Positions 9,411 through 19,365 of a stretch of 42,365 nucleotides of DNA are shown piece after piece. Position 1 is the first letter of the stretch. Each line of letters starts with the position of its first letter. The notes under the pieces are model-generated. The model was not told where the DNA came from and searched no databases. It saw nothing but the letters and a program-made list of their open reading frames with translations. Position numbers and translations under genes: made by a program. The DNA is from Actinomycetota bacterium (lineage in GTDB: Bacteria; Actinomycetota; Actinomycetes; S36-B12; UBA5976): positions 1 through 42,365 of the forward strand of contig JAPLAV010000069.1 in NCBI GenBank assembly GCA_026393095.1, in the 5' to 3' direction.

Positions 9411-11867
9411 CTATGCTCTCAGGGACCCCTGATGTTGCTTCTCGATAGCCGAGACGATTTGACCTCGAAGTTTTGCTATTTCTTCACTGTTCAAAGTTCT
9501 ATCTGAAGCTCTAAATCGAAGACTAAAGGCCATGGACTTCTTGCCTTCTGCAATGTTGGATCCTTCATAGACATCGAACAAACGCACACTTTCAAGTAGT
9601 TCTCCAGCGCTTTTTCCTATCGTTTCAGTCATCTCACGTGCAGTCACATCCTTTGAAACTACGAAAGCAAGGTCTTCTTTAACAACAGGCATCGCTGAGA
9701 AAATTGGGGCATGCTTATCTTGAGAGTTGTTAACAATGACATCGACATTGATTTCGAAACCATAAACTTTACCTGAAATTCCATTTTTCTCTAAAATACT
9801 TGGATTAAATTCACCCGCATATCCAATGATCGTATTTCCGACTGAAATCTCGGCACATCTGCCCGGATGAAATGGAGCTAATTTTACATTCTTCAAATTA
9901 ACATTTATTCCGTGCTCTGCACAAATTTTCACAACCATTTCAATTGGATCATTCCAACTGAATTTTTGAGAATTCTGCCACCATCCAGATTGATACTTTT
10001 CTCCTGAGAATATTGCAGATACCATTTTAGGCTGGATAGGTAGAATCGAGTTTAAGTCATTTATTTCTTTAGCAGAAGGTCGCTTGAGAAGCTTTGGCTT
10101 GATTGATTTCTTTGACGCATTACTTTTGATGTACACACTTCCTTGTTCAAAAAGGGAAATATTATCTGCACCTCTTGAAATATTTCTGGATAACGCTTCA
10201 AACAATCCAGGAATCAAAGAAGTTCTTAAGTATGGAAGATCCTCGGATAAAGGATTTGCGAGACGTACGAGATTATGCCTTTGATCTTTGCTTGTGATTC
10301 CAAGTGATTCGATTTGATCGAGAGAAACAAATGGGTAATTCAAAACTTCGTTTGCACCCATACCCGCTAATTTAATTGAAATTGATTTTTTGATTATTTG
10401 CGATTTTGAAAGTCCACGACCAATTTGAGTGTTTGGTAAGCGACTTGGAATTTTGTGATAGCCCCAGATACGAACAATCTCTTCCACGATGTCTGCGGGC
10501 ATATTGAGATCATGACGCCAAGTTGGTGGTTGTAATTTCCATGTCTTGCTTGATTTGGTTATTTTTATTTCTAACGATTTCAATATTTTTGAAATTACTG
10601 CAACATCAATATCAACACCAATTAGTCGCTTTACCTCTTGAGGATTAAAGCTAATTGATTGGGCTTTAATTGTCTTTTTAGCAAGGGAGATTCCCTGTAT
10701 TTTTGCTTCACCGTATTTAGCCAAGTATTGAGCTGCAAGAATGGCGGTGTACTCATTAACCGATGAATCGGTACCTCTTTCAAATCTTTTGCTTGCTTCG
10801 CTGGGTAGTTTTAAGTTACGAGAAGTTCTACTAATTGATCCTTTATCAAAAACAGCCGATTCGATTATTAAATTTGTGGACTTATCTGTAATTTCACTTT
10901 CTAACCCACCCATAACCCCTGCAACAGAAAGTACTTTCTTAGTATCAGCAATAACTAAATCCTGCTGACCTAATTTACGTTTTACGTGATCTAGAGTCTC
11001 TAAAACTTCACCTTGTTTTGCATTTCTTATTTGTACCGAACCACTTACTTTGTCAGCATCAAAAGCATGAAGTGGTTGCCCAATCTCAAGCATTAAATAG
11101 TTTGTGACATCTACGGGAAGAGATATTGACCTTAAACCTGACTGTGCCAGCCTTTTTTGCATGAACATCGGAGTTATTGAATTGCTGTCATAATCTTTCA
11201 ATAAAACCACGGCCAATTTGCTAGCTTTATCGGTCTTAATGTTTGATTTCAACTTGGTTGACTTTTTAATTTTAGGAATCTTTTGAGTGATTGGGTCAAT
11301 ATATTTAACATTCATAGCTAGGGATAATTCCCGGCCAATTCCGCGAACACTCATCGCATAACCGCGATCAGGAAGAACAGCAATATCTAGAACAGTTTCT
11401 CCAAGACCTAGAAGATCTTTAGCATCTGATCCCAATTTTAAACCTGTGGCAAGCACAATAATTCCATCGTGGTTATCGCTAAATCCAAGTTCTTTAGCTG
11501 AACAGATCATTCCTTGAGAAATCTTTCCATAGGTTTCGCGTTCTGCAATTTTGAAATCTCCCGGTAAAACGGCACCTGGTAGTGCTACAACGACTAGGTC
11601 ACCTTCTTTAAAATTGCTAGCACCACAAATAATTCCATTAACTTTGCTTCCAACATTTACTGTGCAATACCTTATAGGTTTTTTGAATTCATTTAATATT
11701 TCAATCTTTTCAACTTTACCGACAACTAATGGTCCTTGAACATCACCAAATATTTCGACACCTTCGACTTCATAACCTAACTTAACCAAGTGATCAACAA
11801 TAACTTCTGTTTTTGTAGTCTTAGGAAATTTAACAAACTCGTTTATCCAAGATATTGGTAATTTCAT
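9411..11867 (-). CDS. pheT: Phenylalanine--tRNA ligase beta subunit
   Basis: 818 aa; tRNA-binding N-terminus, B3/B4, B5, FDX-ACB domain (SVRLFDVYEG...KKSMAFSLRFRASDRTL). Confidence 0.97.
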   Translation of the reverse strand: MKLPISWINEFVKFPKTTKTEVIVDHLVKLGYEVEGVEIFGDVQGPLVVGKVEKIEILNEFKKPIRYCTVNVGSKVNGIICGASNFKEGDLVVVALPGAVLPGDFKIAERETYGKISQGMICSAKELGFSDNHDGIIVLATGLKLGSDAKDLLGLGETVLDIAVLPDRGYAMSVRGIGRELSLAMNVKYIDPITQKIPKIKKSTKLKSNIKTDKASKLAVVLLKDYDSNSITPMFMQKRLAQSGLRSISLPVDVTNYLMLEIGQPLHAFDADKVSGSVQIRNAKQGEVLETLDHVKRKLGQQDLVIADTKKVLSVAGVMGGLESEITDKSTNLIIESAVFDKGSISRTSRNLKLPSEASKRFERGTDSSVNEYTAILAAQYLAKYGEAKIQGISLAKKTIKAQSISFNPQEVKRLIGVDIDVAVISKILKSLEIKITKSSKTWKLQPPTWRHDLNMPADIVEEIVRIWGYHKIPSRLPNTQIGRGLSKSQIIKKSISIKLAGMGANEVLNYPFVSLDQIESLGITSKDQRHNLVRLANPLSEDLPYLRTSLIPGLFEALSRNISRGADNISLFEQGSVYIKSNASKKSIKPKLLKRPSAKEINDLNSILPIQPKMVSAIFSGEKYQSGWWQNSQKFSWNDPIEMVVKICAEHGINVNLKNVKLAPFHPGRCAEISVGNTIIGYAGEFNPSILEKNGISGKVYGFEINVDVIVNNSQDKHAPIFSAMPVVKEDLAFVVSKDVTAREMTETIGKSAGELLESVRLFDVYEGSNIAEGKKSMAFSLRFRASDRTLNSEEIAKLRGQIVSAIEKQHQGSLRA

Positions 11868-12961
11868 TAAAGCCCCAAACCAAATCTTGATGTAAATCTA
11901 ATATCAGATTCAACAAGATCATGCATGTCAGTAATTCCGTATCGAAACATCAAAGTTCGTTCAAGTCCCATACCAAAAGCAAATCCAGAATATTTCGAAG
12001 AATCAATACCGGCAGTTTCCAAAACATTTGGGTTCACCATGCCGCATCCTCCCCATTCGATCCAACCTTCTGATCGACAAGTTTTGCAATCTTTACGTTT
12101 CTTGGTCTCACCTTTGCAAACAAAACATTTCAAATCTAATTCAGCACTTGGTTCGGTGAATGGAAAATATGATGGTCTAAATCTTGTCTCAATGCCTGAT
12201 CCAAACATGCTTTGTGCCAAGTGATCTAAAGTTCCCTTTAAATCTGCCATTGTTAAATTCTTGTCAACTGCTAAACCTTCAACTTGATGAAAAACAGGAG
12301 TATGTGTTGCATCTAATTCATCTGTTCTAAAAACTTTGCCCGGCACAATCACATAAATTGGAGGTTTACGTTCTAACATCGCTCTGATTTGAACCGGTGA
12401 TGTTTGAGTTCTCATCACAACACCAGAATCCATTGATTCAACATAGAAAGTGTCAGATGAACTTCTGGATGGATGATCTTCTGAAATATTAAGTGAGTCA
12501 AAATTAAACCATTCAGATTCTGCTTCTGGACCTTCTGCTACTTCATAGCCCATCGCAATAAATACATCAGAAATATGCTCAGCAATGGTTGTTAAAGGAT
12601 GCCTTGCTCCGACCATTAACGATGATGAATTTGCATTTGCCAAAACTTGAGTTACGTCAACTTTTTCTGCGATTAAAATCGAATCTTCACGTTCATTCTG
12701 CAATTCAACGGTTCTATCATCCAACGCGATTTTTACTTTATTTCTCGCTTCGCCAATTCTTTTTCCTGCATCGGCTTTAGCTGTGCCCTCTAAGGATCCG
12801 ATTTCACGATTGGCTAAAGCGATAGGAGATTTCTCCCCAGCGTGATTCAAACGTACATTTTTGAGCTCTTCTAAATTTTTGGCGAGTTGAATTTCCTTTA
12901 GAGCTTGGACAACAGCCTGATTGATGGTTTCTTCACATAATAAATTGGAATCCGGTGACAT
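11867..12961 (-). CDS. pheS: Phenylalanine--tRNA ligase alpha subunit
   Basis: 364 aa; RTQTSPVQIRAM, HQVEGLAVD, GFAFGMGLERTLMFRYGI. Confidence 0.97.
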   Translation of the reverse strand: MSPDSNLLCEETINQAVVQALKEIQLAKNLEELKNVRLNHAGEKSPIALANREIGSLEGTAKADAGKRIGEARNKVKIALDDRTVELQNEREDSILIAEKVDVTQVLANANSSSLMVGARHPLTTIAEHISDVFIAMGYEVAEGPEAESEWFNFDSLNISEDHPSRSSSDTFYVESMDSGVVMRTQTSPVQIRAMLERKPPIYVIVPGKVFRTDELDATHTPVFHQVEGLAVDKNLTMADLKGTLDHLAQSMFGSGIETRFRPSYFPFTEPSAELDLKCFVCKGETKKRKDCKTCRSEGWIEWGGCGMVNPNVLETAGIDSSKYSGFAFGMGLERTLMFRYGITDMHDLVESDIRFTSRFGLGL

Positions 12962-13021
12962 TACGAGACCGACTCCCCCAGAGATTAATTGTTATGGCTT
13001 ACTTTCTAAACCTGTTTTAGT

Positions 13022-13852
13022 CTAATTGCCAGCACGAGATTTTGCTGTTTCATACAGACAAAGTGCTGCTGCTGTGGCGACATTCAATGACTCAGCCCGA
13101 CCATAAATTGGGATCGATACTCTTTCCCCGACTGGAGCATCAAGCTCAGAAACTCCCCAAGCCTCATTTCCCAATACCCAGGCCAAAGGCTTCTTCAAAT
13201 CAACATCTTTCCATTGCGTTTTTGATTGACCATCTGTGATGAAAACATTGTGATTTGTGGACACCAGATCAGTTAAAGTTTCTGCCACATCATCTGATTG
13301 TCGAACTTTCACATTGAACATACTGCCGGCACTTGCTCTGACAACTTTTCCATTGTGGGGATCAACACAAGTTCCAGCAAAAATCACTAAGTCTGCACCA
13401 GCTGCATCTGCAACTCGAATAATTGCCCCAGCATTACCTGGATCTCTAACATTTGAAAGAACAACTACAAAATTTGCCTCAACTAAATCTTGTTTTTCTA
13501 AATTCGTAGCAACATAACCTGCTACCGCAACTATCCCTTGCGGGCTAAGAGTTTCGCTTAATTTTTCAATAGCTAAAGGTTCAGTCTCGAATATCGATAT
13601 TCTTTCCGATGCTGCTTTACTTAAGAGTGCATTATTAGTGCGAGAAAATTCCTTGGTGACAAATATGGCTTTTGCTAAATGAGATTTTATAACTTCTTCG
13701 ACGGCGTGAGCACCTTCAACTAAAAATTCAGATCTAAGTTCTCTATCTCTTTTATTTAATAATTCTAAAGCAGAAGAAACCTTTGTCGATCGAATCGTTA
13801 ATGCGGTTGATTCGATCGACTTTGAGGTTTCGTTATTAGGACGCTTTGGCAA
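13022..13852 (-). CDS. TrmH/SpoU-family RNA 2'-O-methyltransferase
   Basis: 276 aa; [22 protein letters not shown] and [14 protein letters not shown] motifs. Confidence 0.93.
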   Translation of the reverse strand: MPKRPNNETSKSIESTALTIRSTKVSSALELLNKRDRELRSEFLVEGAHAVEEVIKSHLAKAIFVTKEFSRTNNALLSKAASERISIFETEPLAIEKLSETLSPQGIVAVAGYVATNLEKQDLVEANFVVVLSNVRDPGNAGAIIRVADAAGADLVIFAGTCVDPHNGKVVRASAGSMFNVKVRQSDDVAETLTDLVSTNHNVFITDGQSKTQWKDVDLKKPLAWVLGNEAWGVSELDAPVGERVSIPIYGRAESLNVATAAALCLYETAKSRAGN

Positions 13853-14201
13853 TTGCGGAGCGTGCTACTTCAACTAAGGCTTTGAATGATTGATTATCGT
13901 TGATCGCCATGTCACTTAACATGCGACGATCTACTTCGATACCTGCAACATTTAAACCTTGGATGAATCTGTTGTAAGTCAATCCGTTTTCGCGAACTGC
14001 AGCATTAATTCGTGTGATCCAAAGACGACGGAAGTCACCTTTCTTTTCACGACGATCATTAAATGAATAAACGCGAGAATGGAGTATCTGTTCTTTAGCT
14101 TTGCGATACAGACGTGAACGTTGACCTCTGTAACCCTTTGCTTCTTCCATCACTACGCGACGTTTCTTGTGCGCGTTGACCGCTCTTTTTACACGTGCCA
14201 T
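13836..14201 (-). CDS. rplT: 50S ribosomal protein L20
   Basis: 121 aa; [38 protein letters not shown]. Confidence 0.98.
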   Translation of the reverse strand: MARVKRAVNAHKKRRVVMEEAKGYRGQRSRLYRKAKEQILHSRVYSFNDRREKKGDFRRLWITRINAAVRENGLTYNRFIQGLNVAGIEVDRRMLSDMAINDNQSFKALVEVARSAIAKAS

Positions 14202-14235
14202 TTATCTGTTTCCTTTCTAGTAAAAGTTTTAAGTT

Positions 14236-14433
14236 TTAACGCAAACCCAGCATGCGTTTGGCTTTTTTGGTATCTCCAGGTGCTAATTGCACTTCTGCAG
14301 CTAAGCGTCTAGTTCTCTTGCTTGATTTTGATTCAAGTAAGTGTCTGCGACCAGCTCTTTCATGAGTGATCTTTCCTGTACCAGTTTTTTTGAAGCGCTT
14401 CTTCGCTCCACTGTGTGTTTTCATTTTCGGCAT
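14236..14433 (-). CDS. rpmI: 50S ribosomal protein L35
   Basis: 65 aa; [22 protein letters not shown]. Confidence 0.98.
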   Translation of the reverse strand: MPKMKTHSGAKKRFKKTGTGKITHERAGRRHLLESKSSKRTRRLAAEVQLAPGDTKKAKRMLGLR

Positions 14434-14457
14434 TTATTTGTCCCTTGTTCTTAAAAG

Positions 14458-15036
14458 TTATTCGGTATCGGAAGTTTTATCTGATTTGTCTCGTACAACT
14501 TGCTTGGCACGAACCGCTTCAGACTTTCTTCTGTTTGGCGCTAAAACCATGACCATGTTTCGACCATCTTGCTTAGGTGCAAATTCAACCATGCTCACTT
14601 CAGCTAAATCTTCAGCTAAGCGGGCAAGTAATTTGTAACCCATTTCTGGACGAGATTGCTCACGACCACGAAACATGATTGTCACTTTGACTTTGTCGCC
14701 ACCTAAGAGAAATCTTTCGATATGACTCTTTTTAGTGTCGTAGTCGTGACTTTCAATTCTCGGACGAAGTTTCATTTCTTTAACAACCGCATTAACCTGA
14801 CTGCGTCTGTTTTCACGAGCCTTAAGTGCTTCTTGATACTTGAACTTTCCGTAGTCCATAATCTTTGCCACTGGTGGCCGAGCTTCTGGTGCTACTTCAA
14901 CTAGATCTAAATCGTTTTCTTGTGCCATTCGAATTGCATCTTCAATTCGAGTAACACCGATTTGTTCTCCGTTGGGTCCAACTAAGCGCACTTCCGGTAC
15001 GCGGATCCGATCATTGATCCGTGGTTCTACGCTGAT
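14458..15036 (-). CDS. infC: Translation initiation factor IF-3 (proposed AUC start)
   Basis: [28 protein letters not shown] is canonical IF-3. AAAGGAG SD at 15042..15048 sits 5 nt before ATC at 15036. ORF track extends to a GTG at 15063. Confidence 0.93.
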   Translation of the reverse strand: MSVEPRINDRIRVPEVRLVGPNGEQIGVTRIEDAIRMAQENDLDLVEVAPEARPPVAKIMDYGKFKYQEALKARENRRSQVNAVVKEMKLRPRIESHDYDTKKSHIERFLLGGDKVKVTIMFRGREQSRPEMGYKLLARLAEDLAEVSMVEFAPKQDGRNMVMVLAPNRRKSEAVRAKQVVRDKSDKTSDTE

Positions 15037-15063
15037 ACCTACTCCTTTGTTTGCTGTCCCCAC

Positions 15064-15230
15064 GAATAGAAATATGTTTCTAAAAGTGGCACACGCTAAA
15101 GAACCGTGATTTTAGTTTTAACTAAATGATCACTATCTTCTTCTTACCCAAAAGATCTTTTATGCGATCTAGCAGGTGGGAGATGTCTCCGCTTGTGCAT
15201 CGCCGGTTGGCGACTGGTTTTCCCAGATTA
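15064..15230 (-). promoter_or_regulatory. Structured 5' leader of infC-rpmI-rplT (candidate)
   Basis: Several inverted repeats in 167 nt: TCGCC-GGTT-GGCGA, GGAG-ACAT-CTCC, AAAAGATCTTTT (15150..15161), TTTAGTT-tt-AACTAAA (15111..15126). Confidence 0.5.
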
Positions 15231-15869
15231 TCAGAGCAAAGGGGTGAGAAATAAATCAGCACCTAAAGGCGCTCTTTCTCGAATAATTTCCTGCTCAGCT
15301 ATCTCTTTTCCAAGACCTATGACCTCATCGGCCAAATCTGGCGGGCCATAAATATTTACATGAAGATCGCAATCAACACCTTTTGTGAATTCGATTTTGC
15401 TGACCTTTTTGAGTTTGAGACAGATTCTCTCGATTGTTTCTTTGACTTCTAAATCTTGGTAGGGATAATTCCATTCTTGATTTTTAGCTAAACAGCTAAG
15501 CATGTATCCCTGAATTACAAATCGGTGATCAGAAGCTATATCTAAAATAAGAGCATCTAATTCCTGGTCAATTGTTTGCTGAGCAAAGTCATTAGAAAGA
15601 AGTGGAATTGGTCTGGCTTCTTTGTTCCACTTAGTTAGTTCATCAAGGGAAGTAAAAACTGGCATTGCAACTTTCCCATCATTAGAGGAGAAAAGTGCCT
15701 GCATCATCTCAACGTTTTCATCTTTTTTGGCAACGATGGCACCAATTAACCTAGAATTCTTCAACTTATCAATTACTAGTTTTTCGTAATCATTACCTTT
15801 ATTTTGAAGTAACGCTAATAGGACAGGATCAGATTCACCCTTATCGTTATTTAAATCTAGAGTCGACAA
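15231..15869 (-). CDS. SseB-like domain protein (function unknown)
   Basis: 212 aa; VAMPVFTSLDELTKWNKEARPIPL resembles the SseB N-terminal domain. Confidence 0.65.
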   Translation of the reverse strand: MSTLDLNNDKGESDPVLLALLQNKGNDYEKLVIDKLKNSRLIGAIVAKKDENVEMMQALFSSNDGKVAMPVFTSLDELTKWNKEARPIPLLSNDFAQQTIDQELDALILDIASDHRFVIQGYMLSCLAKNQEWNYPYQDLEVKETIERICLKLKKVSKIEFTKGVDCDLHVNIYGPPDLADEVIGLGKEIAEQEIIRERAPLGADLFLTPLL

Positions 15870-16705
15870 GCCATAATCTCTGTGACGATTACACCTTTTG
15901 CACCGGCTGCGTAAAGTTCATCCATAACTCTGTGCATTTCTTTTCTCTTTGTCATCGCTCTAACTGCAACCCAACCTGCAAGGTGTAGCGGTGAGATTGT
16001 TGGAGATTCGATTCCAGGAGTTATTTTTGAAGCTAGTTCTACTTTTGATTGCTCAATGTCATAATCAATCATCACGTATTCACGTGCCACTAAAACACTA
16101 GAGATTCTTCGTATGAAGTTCTCAGTCTCTGCTGATTCTTTTGTGTTTGATCCACGAAGTAAGACTGATTGACTATTCAATATCGGTTCACCAATTATGA
16201 CTAGACCAGCTTGTTTCAGAGTTGTTCCTGTGTCAACTACATCTGCAACAGCATCCGCAACACCTAGTCGAACCGCGTTTTCAACTGCACCATCAAGCAC
16301 CACAATTTCTGCTTTGATTGACGACTTATCTAACCAAGATTGAAGAATGTTTGGATAACTTGTGGCAATCTTAATTCCACTTAAACCAGCAATTCCCTTA
16401 CTTGCTTTATCTGCAGTAACAGCAAGGCGAAAGCTTGATTGGCCAAATCCTAAATCCATAATTGATTCAGCTTTTGATTTAGAATCAATAAGTAAATCTT
16501 TTCCCGTGATACCAAAATCAAGAGTTCCTGCTCCTACATAAGTTGCAACATCTCTTGGTCTTAGAAAAAAGAATTCGACATCGTTTTCAGGATCACTTAC
16601 AACCAAATCTCTTGGGTGATGGCTTCGGAGATAACCTGCTTCTCGCAACATTTTTTGAGTCGGATCTGCTAATTGACCCTTGTTTGGAATCGCAATGCGC
16701 AACAT
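15857..16705 (-). CDS. hisG: ATP phosphoribosyltransferase (long form)
   Basis: 282 aa; MLRIAIPNKGQL, DFGITGKDLL, DVVDTGTTLKQAGL. Confidence 0.96.
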   Translation of the reverse strand: MLRIAIPNKGQLADPTQKMLREAGYLRSHHPRDLVVSDPENDVEFFFLRPRDVATYVGAGTLDFGITGKDLLIDSKSKAESIMDLGFGQSSFRLAVTADKASKGIAGLSGIKIATSYPNILQSWLDKSSIKAEIVVLDGAVENAVRLGVADAVADVVDTGTTLKQAGLVIIGEPILNSQSVLLRGSNTKESAETENFIRRISSVLVAREYVMIDYDIEQSKVELASKITPGIESPTISPLHLAGWVAVRAMTKRKEMHRVMDELYAAGAKGVIVTEIMACRL

Positions 16706-16712
16706 TTTTTAC

Positions 16713-16976
16713 CTACAGTTTCTTATAAACATCATCGATACTTACTTTGGCAGCAAGCATTAAGAGTTGAGTTTGATATAAAAGCTGAGAGATTTCTTCA
16801 GCAGCACGATCTTTATTCTCATGTTCGCAAGCCATCCAAGCTTCACTTGCTTCTTCAACAACTTTTTTGCCCACAGCATGAACTCCTTGATTAACAAGTT
16901 TTACGCTGTCAGAATTTGGGTCATTTGCAGCAACTTTGTCGTTTAGTTCTGACCAAAGTTGATCGAAAGATTTCAC
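16713..16976 (-). CDS. hisE: Phosphoribosyl-ATP pyrophosphatase
   Basis: 87 aa; VGKKVVEEASEAWMACEHENKDRAAEEISQLLYQ. Confidence 0.94.
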   Translation of the reverse strand: MKSFDQLWSELNDKVAANDPNSDSVKLVNQGVHAVGKKVVEEASEAWMACEHENKDRAAEEISQLLYQTQLLMLAAKVSIDDVYKKL

Positions 16977-17034
16977 AAGCCCTCACTTTAATTTAACTAA
17001 CTCAAGAATACCCAATGCCAAGATCGAGAAAGAA

Positions 17035-17508
17035 TTAACCCAACTTTTTATGTTCATTCAGACTTTGCAAAACTGCTAAAGCTGATTCTTTCCCCTTATT
17101 TTCAATAGATCCAGGAAATCCTGCTCTTGCTTTTGCCTGTTCATGGTTGTCGCAAGTTAGGACTCCAAAGCCAATTGGTTTACCGGTATCTGCTGCAATT
17201 TGCGTCAGTCCATTTGTCACGGCATTTGATACGTATTCAAAATGTGGTGTTTCTCCCCTGAGCACTACTCCTAAGGCAATCACTGCATCAAATTTTTTCA
17301 AGAAAGCTTGTTTGGTTGCTGCGACTAATTCGAATGAGCCCGAGACCCGAATGGATACAGGTTTTAATCCAAATTCTTTAAGAGTCTTTAAACACTCTTC
17401 TAGCATTTTGTCTGTGAGATCTTGATTCCAAATAGCTGTCACAACAGCAATTCTTGTTGATTTCTTAACTTTTTCAATCTTTATTTCAGGAATTCTTTGA
17501 CTACTCAT
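17035..17508 (-). CDS. ribH: 6,7-dimethyl-8-ribityllumazine synthase
   Basis: 157 aa; GSFELVAATKQ, ALGVVLRGETPHFEYV, PIGFGVLTCDNHEQA. Confidence 0.97.
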   Translation of the reverse strand: MSSQRIPEIKIEKVKKSTRIAVVTAIWNQDLTDKMLEECLKTLKEFGLKPVSIRVSGSFELVAATKQAFLKKFDAVIALGVVLRGETPHFEYVSNAVTNGLTQIAADTGKPIGFGVLTCDNHEQAKARAGFPGSIENKGKESALAVLQSLNEHKKLG

Positions 17509-18746
17509 TTGTTTGCCTCAAGTGTTTGATTTGGTAAATCGTGGCCCATTTTGTTTTTCTTGGTTGAAAGATAATCAATATTCTTTTCGTTTGCTTGTGC
17601 TACTAAGGCTACACGTTCAACAATTTTCAAGCCATAACCTTCAAGACCTGCTCGTTTAGAAGGATTGTTGGTAAGAAGCCGCATTGTTTTAACTCCTAGG
17701 TCAACCAAGATTTGAGCACCAGTTCCATAGTCTCTGGCATCTGCAGGAAGTCCTAGATCAAGATTTGCCTGAACGGTATCTCTGCCTTTGTCTTGAAGTC
17801 CATAAGCAGCAATTTTATTTAGTAAACCAATACTTCGACCTTCATGACCTCTAACGTACAAAACAATTCCTCGACCATGATCGGCGATTGTTTTCATAGC
17901 TAATTGCAGTTGATCTCCACAATCGCAACGAAGAGAACCTAAAACGTCTCCTGTTAAACATTCAGAGTGAACTCTGACTAGCACATTTTCTCCATCACCA
18001 ATTTCTCCTGCAACCAGTGCAAGATGAGCAATCCCATCAATATTTGATTTATATCCATAGGCCTTAAAGTTTCCAAATTTGGTAGGTAATTCACTTTTTG
18101 AAAAGAGTTCTACTTGCTTTTCGTTCTTTCGGCGGTAAGAAATAATGTCTGCAATAGATATAAATTTCAAACCATGAGCTTTAGCAAATTTGTAACTTGA
18201 TTCATATTTTCGAATCGATCCGTCTTCTTCAACTAATTCTGCAATAACAGCAACTGGATTTAAACCGGCCATTTTTGCTAAATCAACACCTGCTTCTGTA
18301 TGTCCAGCTCTACGAAGTACCCCACCTTGAGCCGCTCGTAATGGAAAAACATGTCCTGGTTTAGTGACATCAGTTGATTTAGAATTTCTATCGGATAAAA
18401 CTTTTATTGTTCTAGTTCTATCTTCGGCCGATATTCCAGTTGTGATTCCAGAAGATGCATCCACAGAAATACTAAAAGCTGTTAATTTCTTATCTTCATT
18501 CACTGCGGTCATCGGTGGCACTTTTAATCTGTCAAAATCTTCAGATTCCATCGGAACACATACAACACCTGAAGTGTTCTTGATCATGAAATTCATTGAT
18601 TCAGTAGTAATTAGAGATCCTGGAAGAATTAGATCCCCTTCATTTTCTCTATCCTCATCGTCGACAACAACGATTGCGTGTCCAAGTTTGAATTCTTCAA
18701 TCGCACTTTCGACTGTATCGAACACAACTTCTGAATTATTTATCAT
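17505..18746 (-). CDS. ribBA: Bifunctional DHBP synthase / GTP cyclohydrolase II
   Basis: 413 aa; VVDDEDRENEGDLI (RibB) and VHSECLTGDVLGSLRCDCGDQL, RGHEGRSIGLLNK (RibA). Confidence 0.97.
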   Translation of the reverse strand: MINNSEVVFDTVESAIEEFKLGHAIVVVDDEDRENEGDLILPGSLITTESMNFMIKNTSGVVCVPMESEDFDRLKVPPMTAVNEDKKLTAFSISVDASSGITTGISAEDRTRTIKVLSDRNSKSTDVTKPGHVFPLRAAQGGVLRRAGHTEAGVDLAKMAGLNPVAVIAELVEEDGSIRKYESSYKFAKAHGLKFISIADIISYRRKNEKQVELFSKSELPTKFGNFKAYGYKSNIDGIAHLALVAGEIGDGENVLVRVHSECLTGDVLGSLRCDCGDQLQLAMKTIADHGRGIVLYVRGHEGRSIGLLNKIAAYGLQDKGRDTVQANLDLGLPADARDYGTGAQILVDLGVKTMRLLTNNPSKRAGLEGYGLKIVERVALVAQANEKNIDYLSTKKNKMGHDLPNQTLEANK

Positions 18747-19347
18747 TTTGCATCTGCATATTCTGAGCTATGTATTTACCGACTTGATCAAATTCAATAT
18801 TTACTAGATTGTCAACTACCAAGGAATCCAGAGTCGTATGAGACAAAGTTGCAGGAATCAAAGACACTTCAAACCATGATTCATCTACTGATCCAATATT
18901 ACTTATGGTTAACGAGACCCCGTCAATACAAATTGATCCTTTACTAACGATCAGATTACGATGACTTTTATCAACAGATATTCTGATGGTCTTCCAGGAT
19001 TCAGAATTTGTAATATCAATGATTTTTCCAAGTGTGTCAATGTGTCCTGTTATTGGATGTCCACCAACCAAATCTTGCATTGAGGCTGATCCTTCAACAT
19101 TTACCAATGATCCTGAGACTTTTTCTTTCAATTTAGTCTTATCCATTGTTTCGGATATAGCTGTGAAAGTTAAGACATCGTTATGGACTTTCTCTACTGT
19201 TAGACATATTCCATCAATGGAAATACTTTGACCTAATGAAGAAGTCGAATTAAGATCTTTGCAGTCAACGTCAATTTGGATTGAATTATCACTCAATGGG
19301 CGAACTTGTTTAACCACACCAACGTGTTGAACAATGCCTGTGAACAT
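18736..19347 (-). CDS. ribE: Riboflavin synthase alpha chain
   Basis: 203 aa; MFTGIVQHVG, SIDGICLTVEKV, GGHPITGHIDTLG duplicated lumazine-binding domain. Confidence 0.96.
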   Translation of the reverse strand: MFTGIVQHVGVVKQVRPLSDNSIQIDVDCKDLNSTSSLGQSISIDGICLTVEKVHNDVLTFTAISETMDKTKLKEKVSGSLVNVEGSASMQDLVGGHPITGHIDTLGKIIDITNSESWKTIRISVDKSHRNLIVSKGSICIDGVSLTISNIGSVDESWFEVSLIPATLSHTTLDSLVVDNLVNIEFDQVGKYIAQNMQMQNDK

Positions 19348-19365
19348 AACTCCAACTTCGGTAAT

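Noticed and set aside
12962-13021. T-box or peptide attenuator upstream of pheS
   Set aside because: The 60-nt gap is too short and has no T-box sequence or Phe-codon leader peptide; only a weak CTAAA-acagg-TTTAG repeat.
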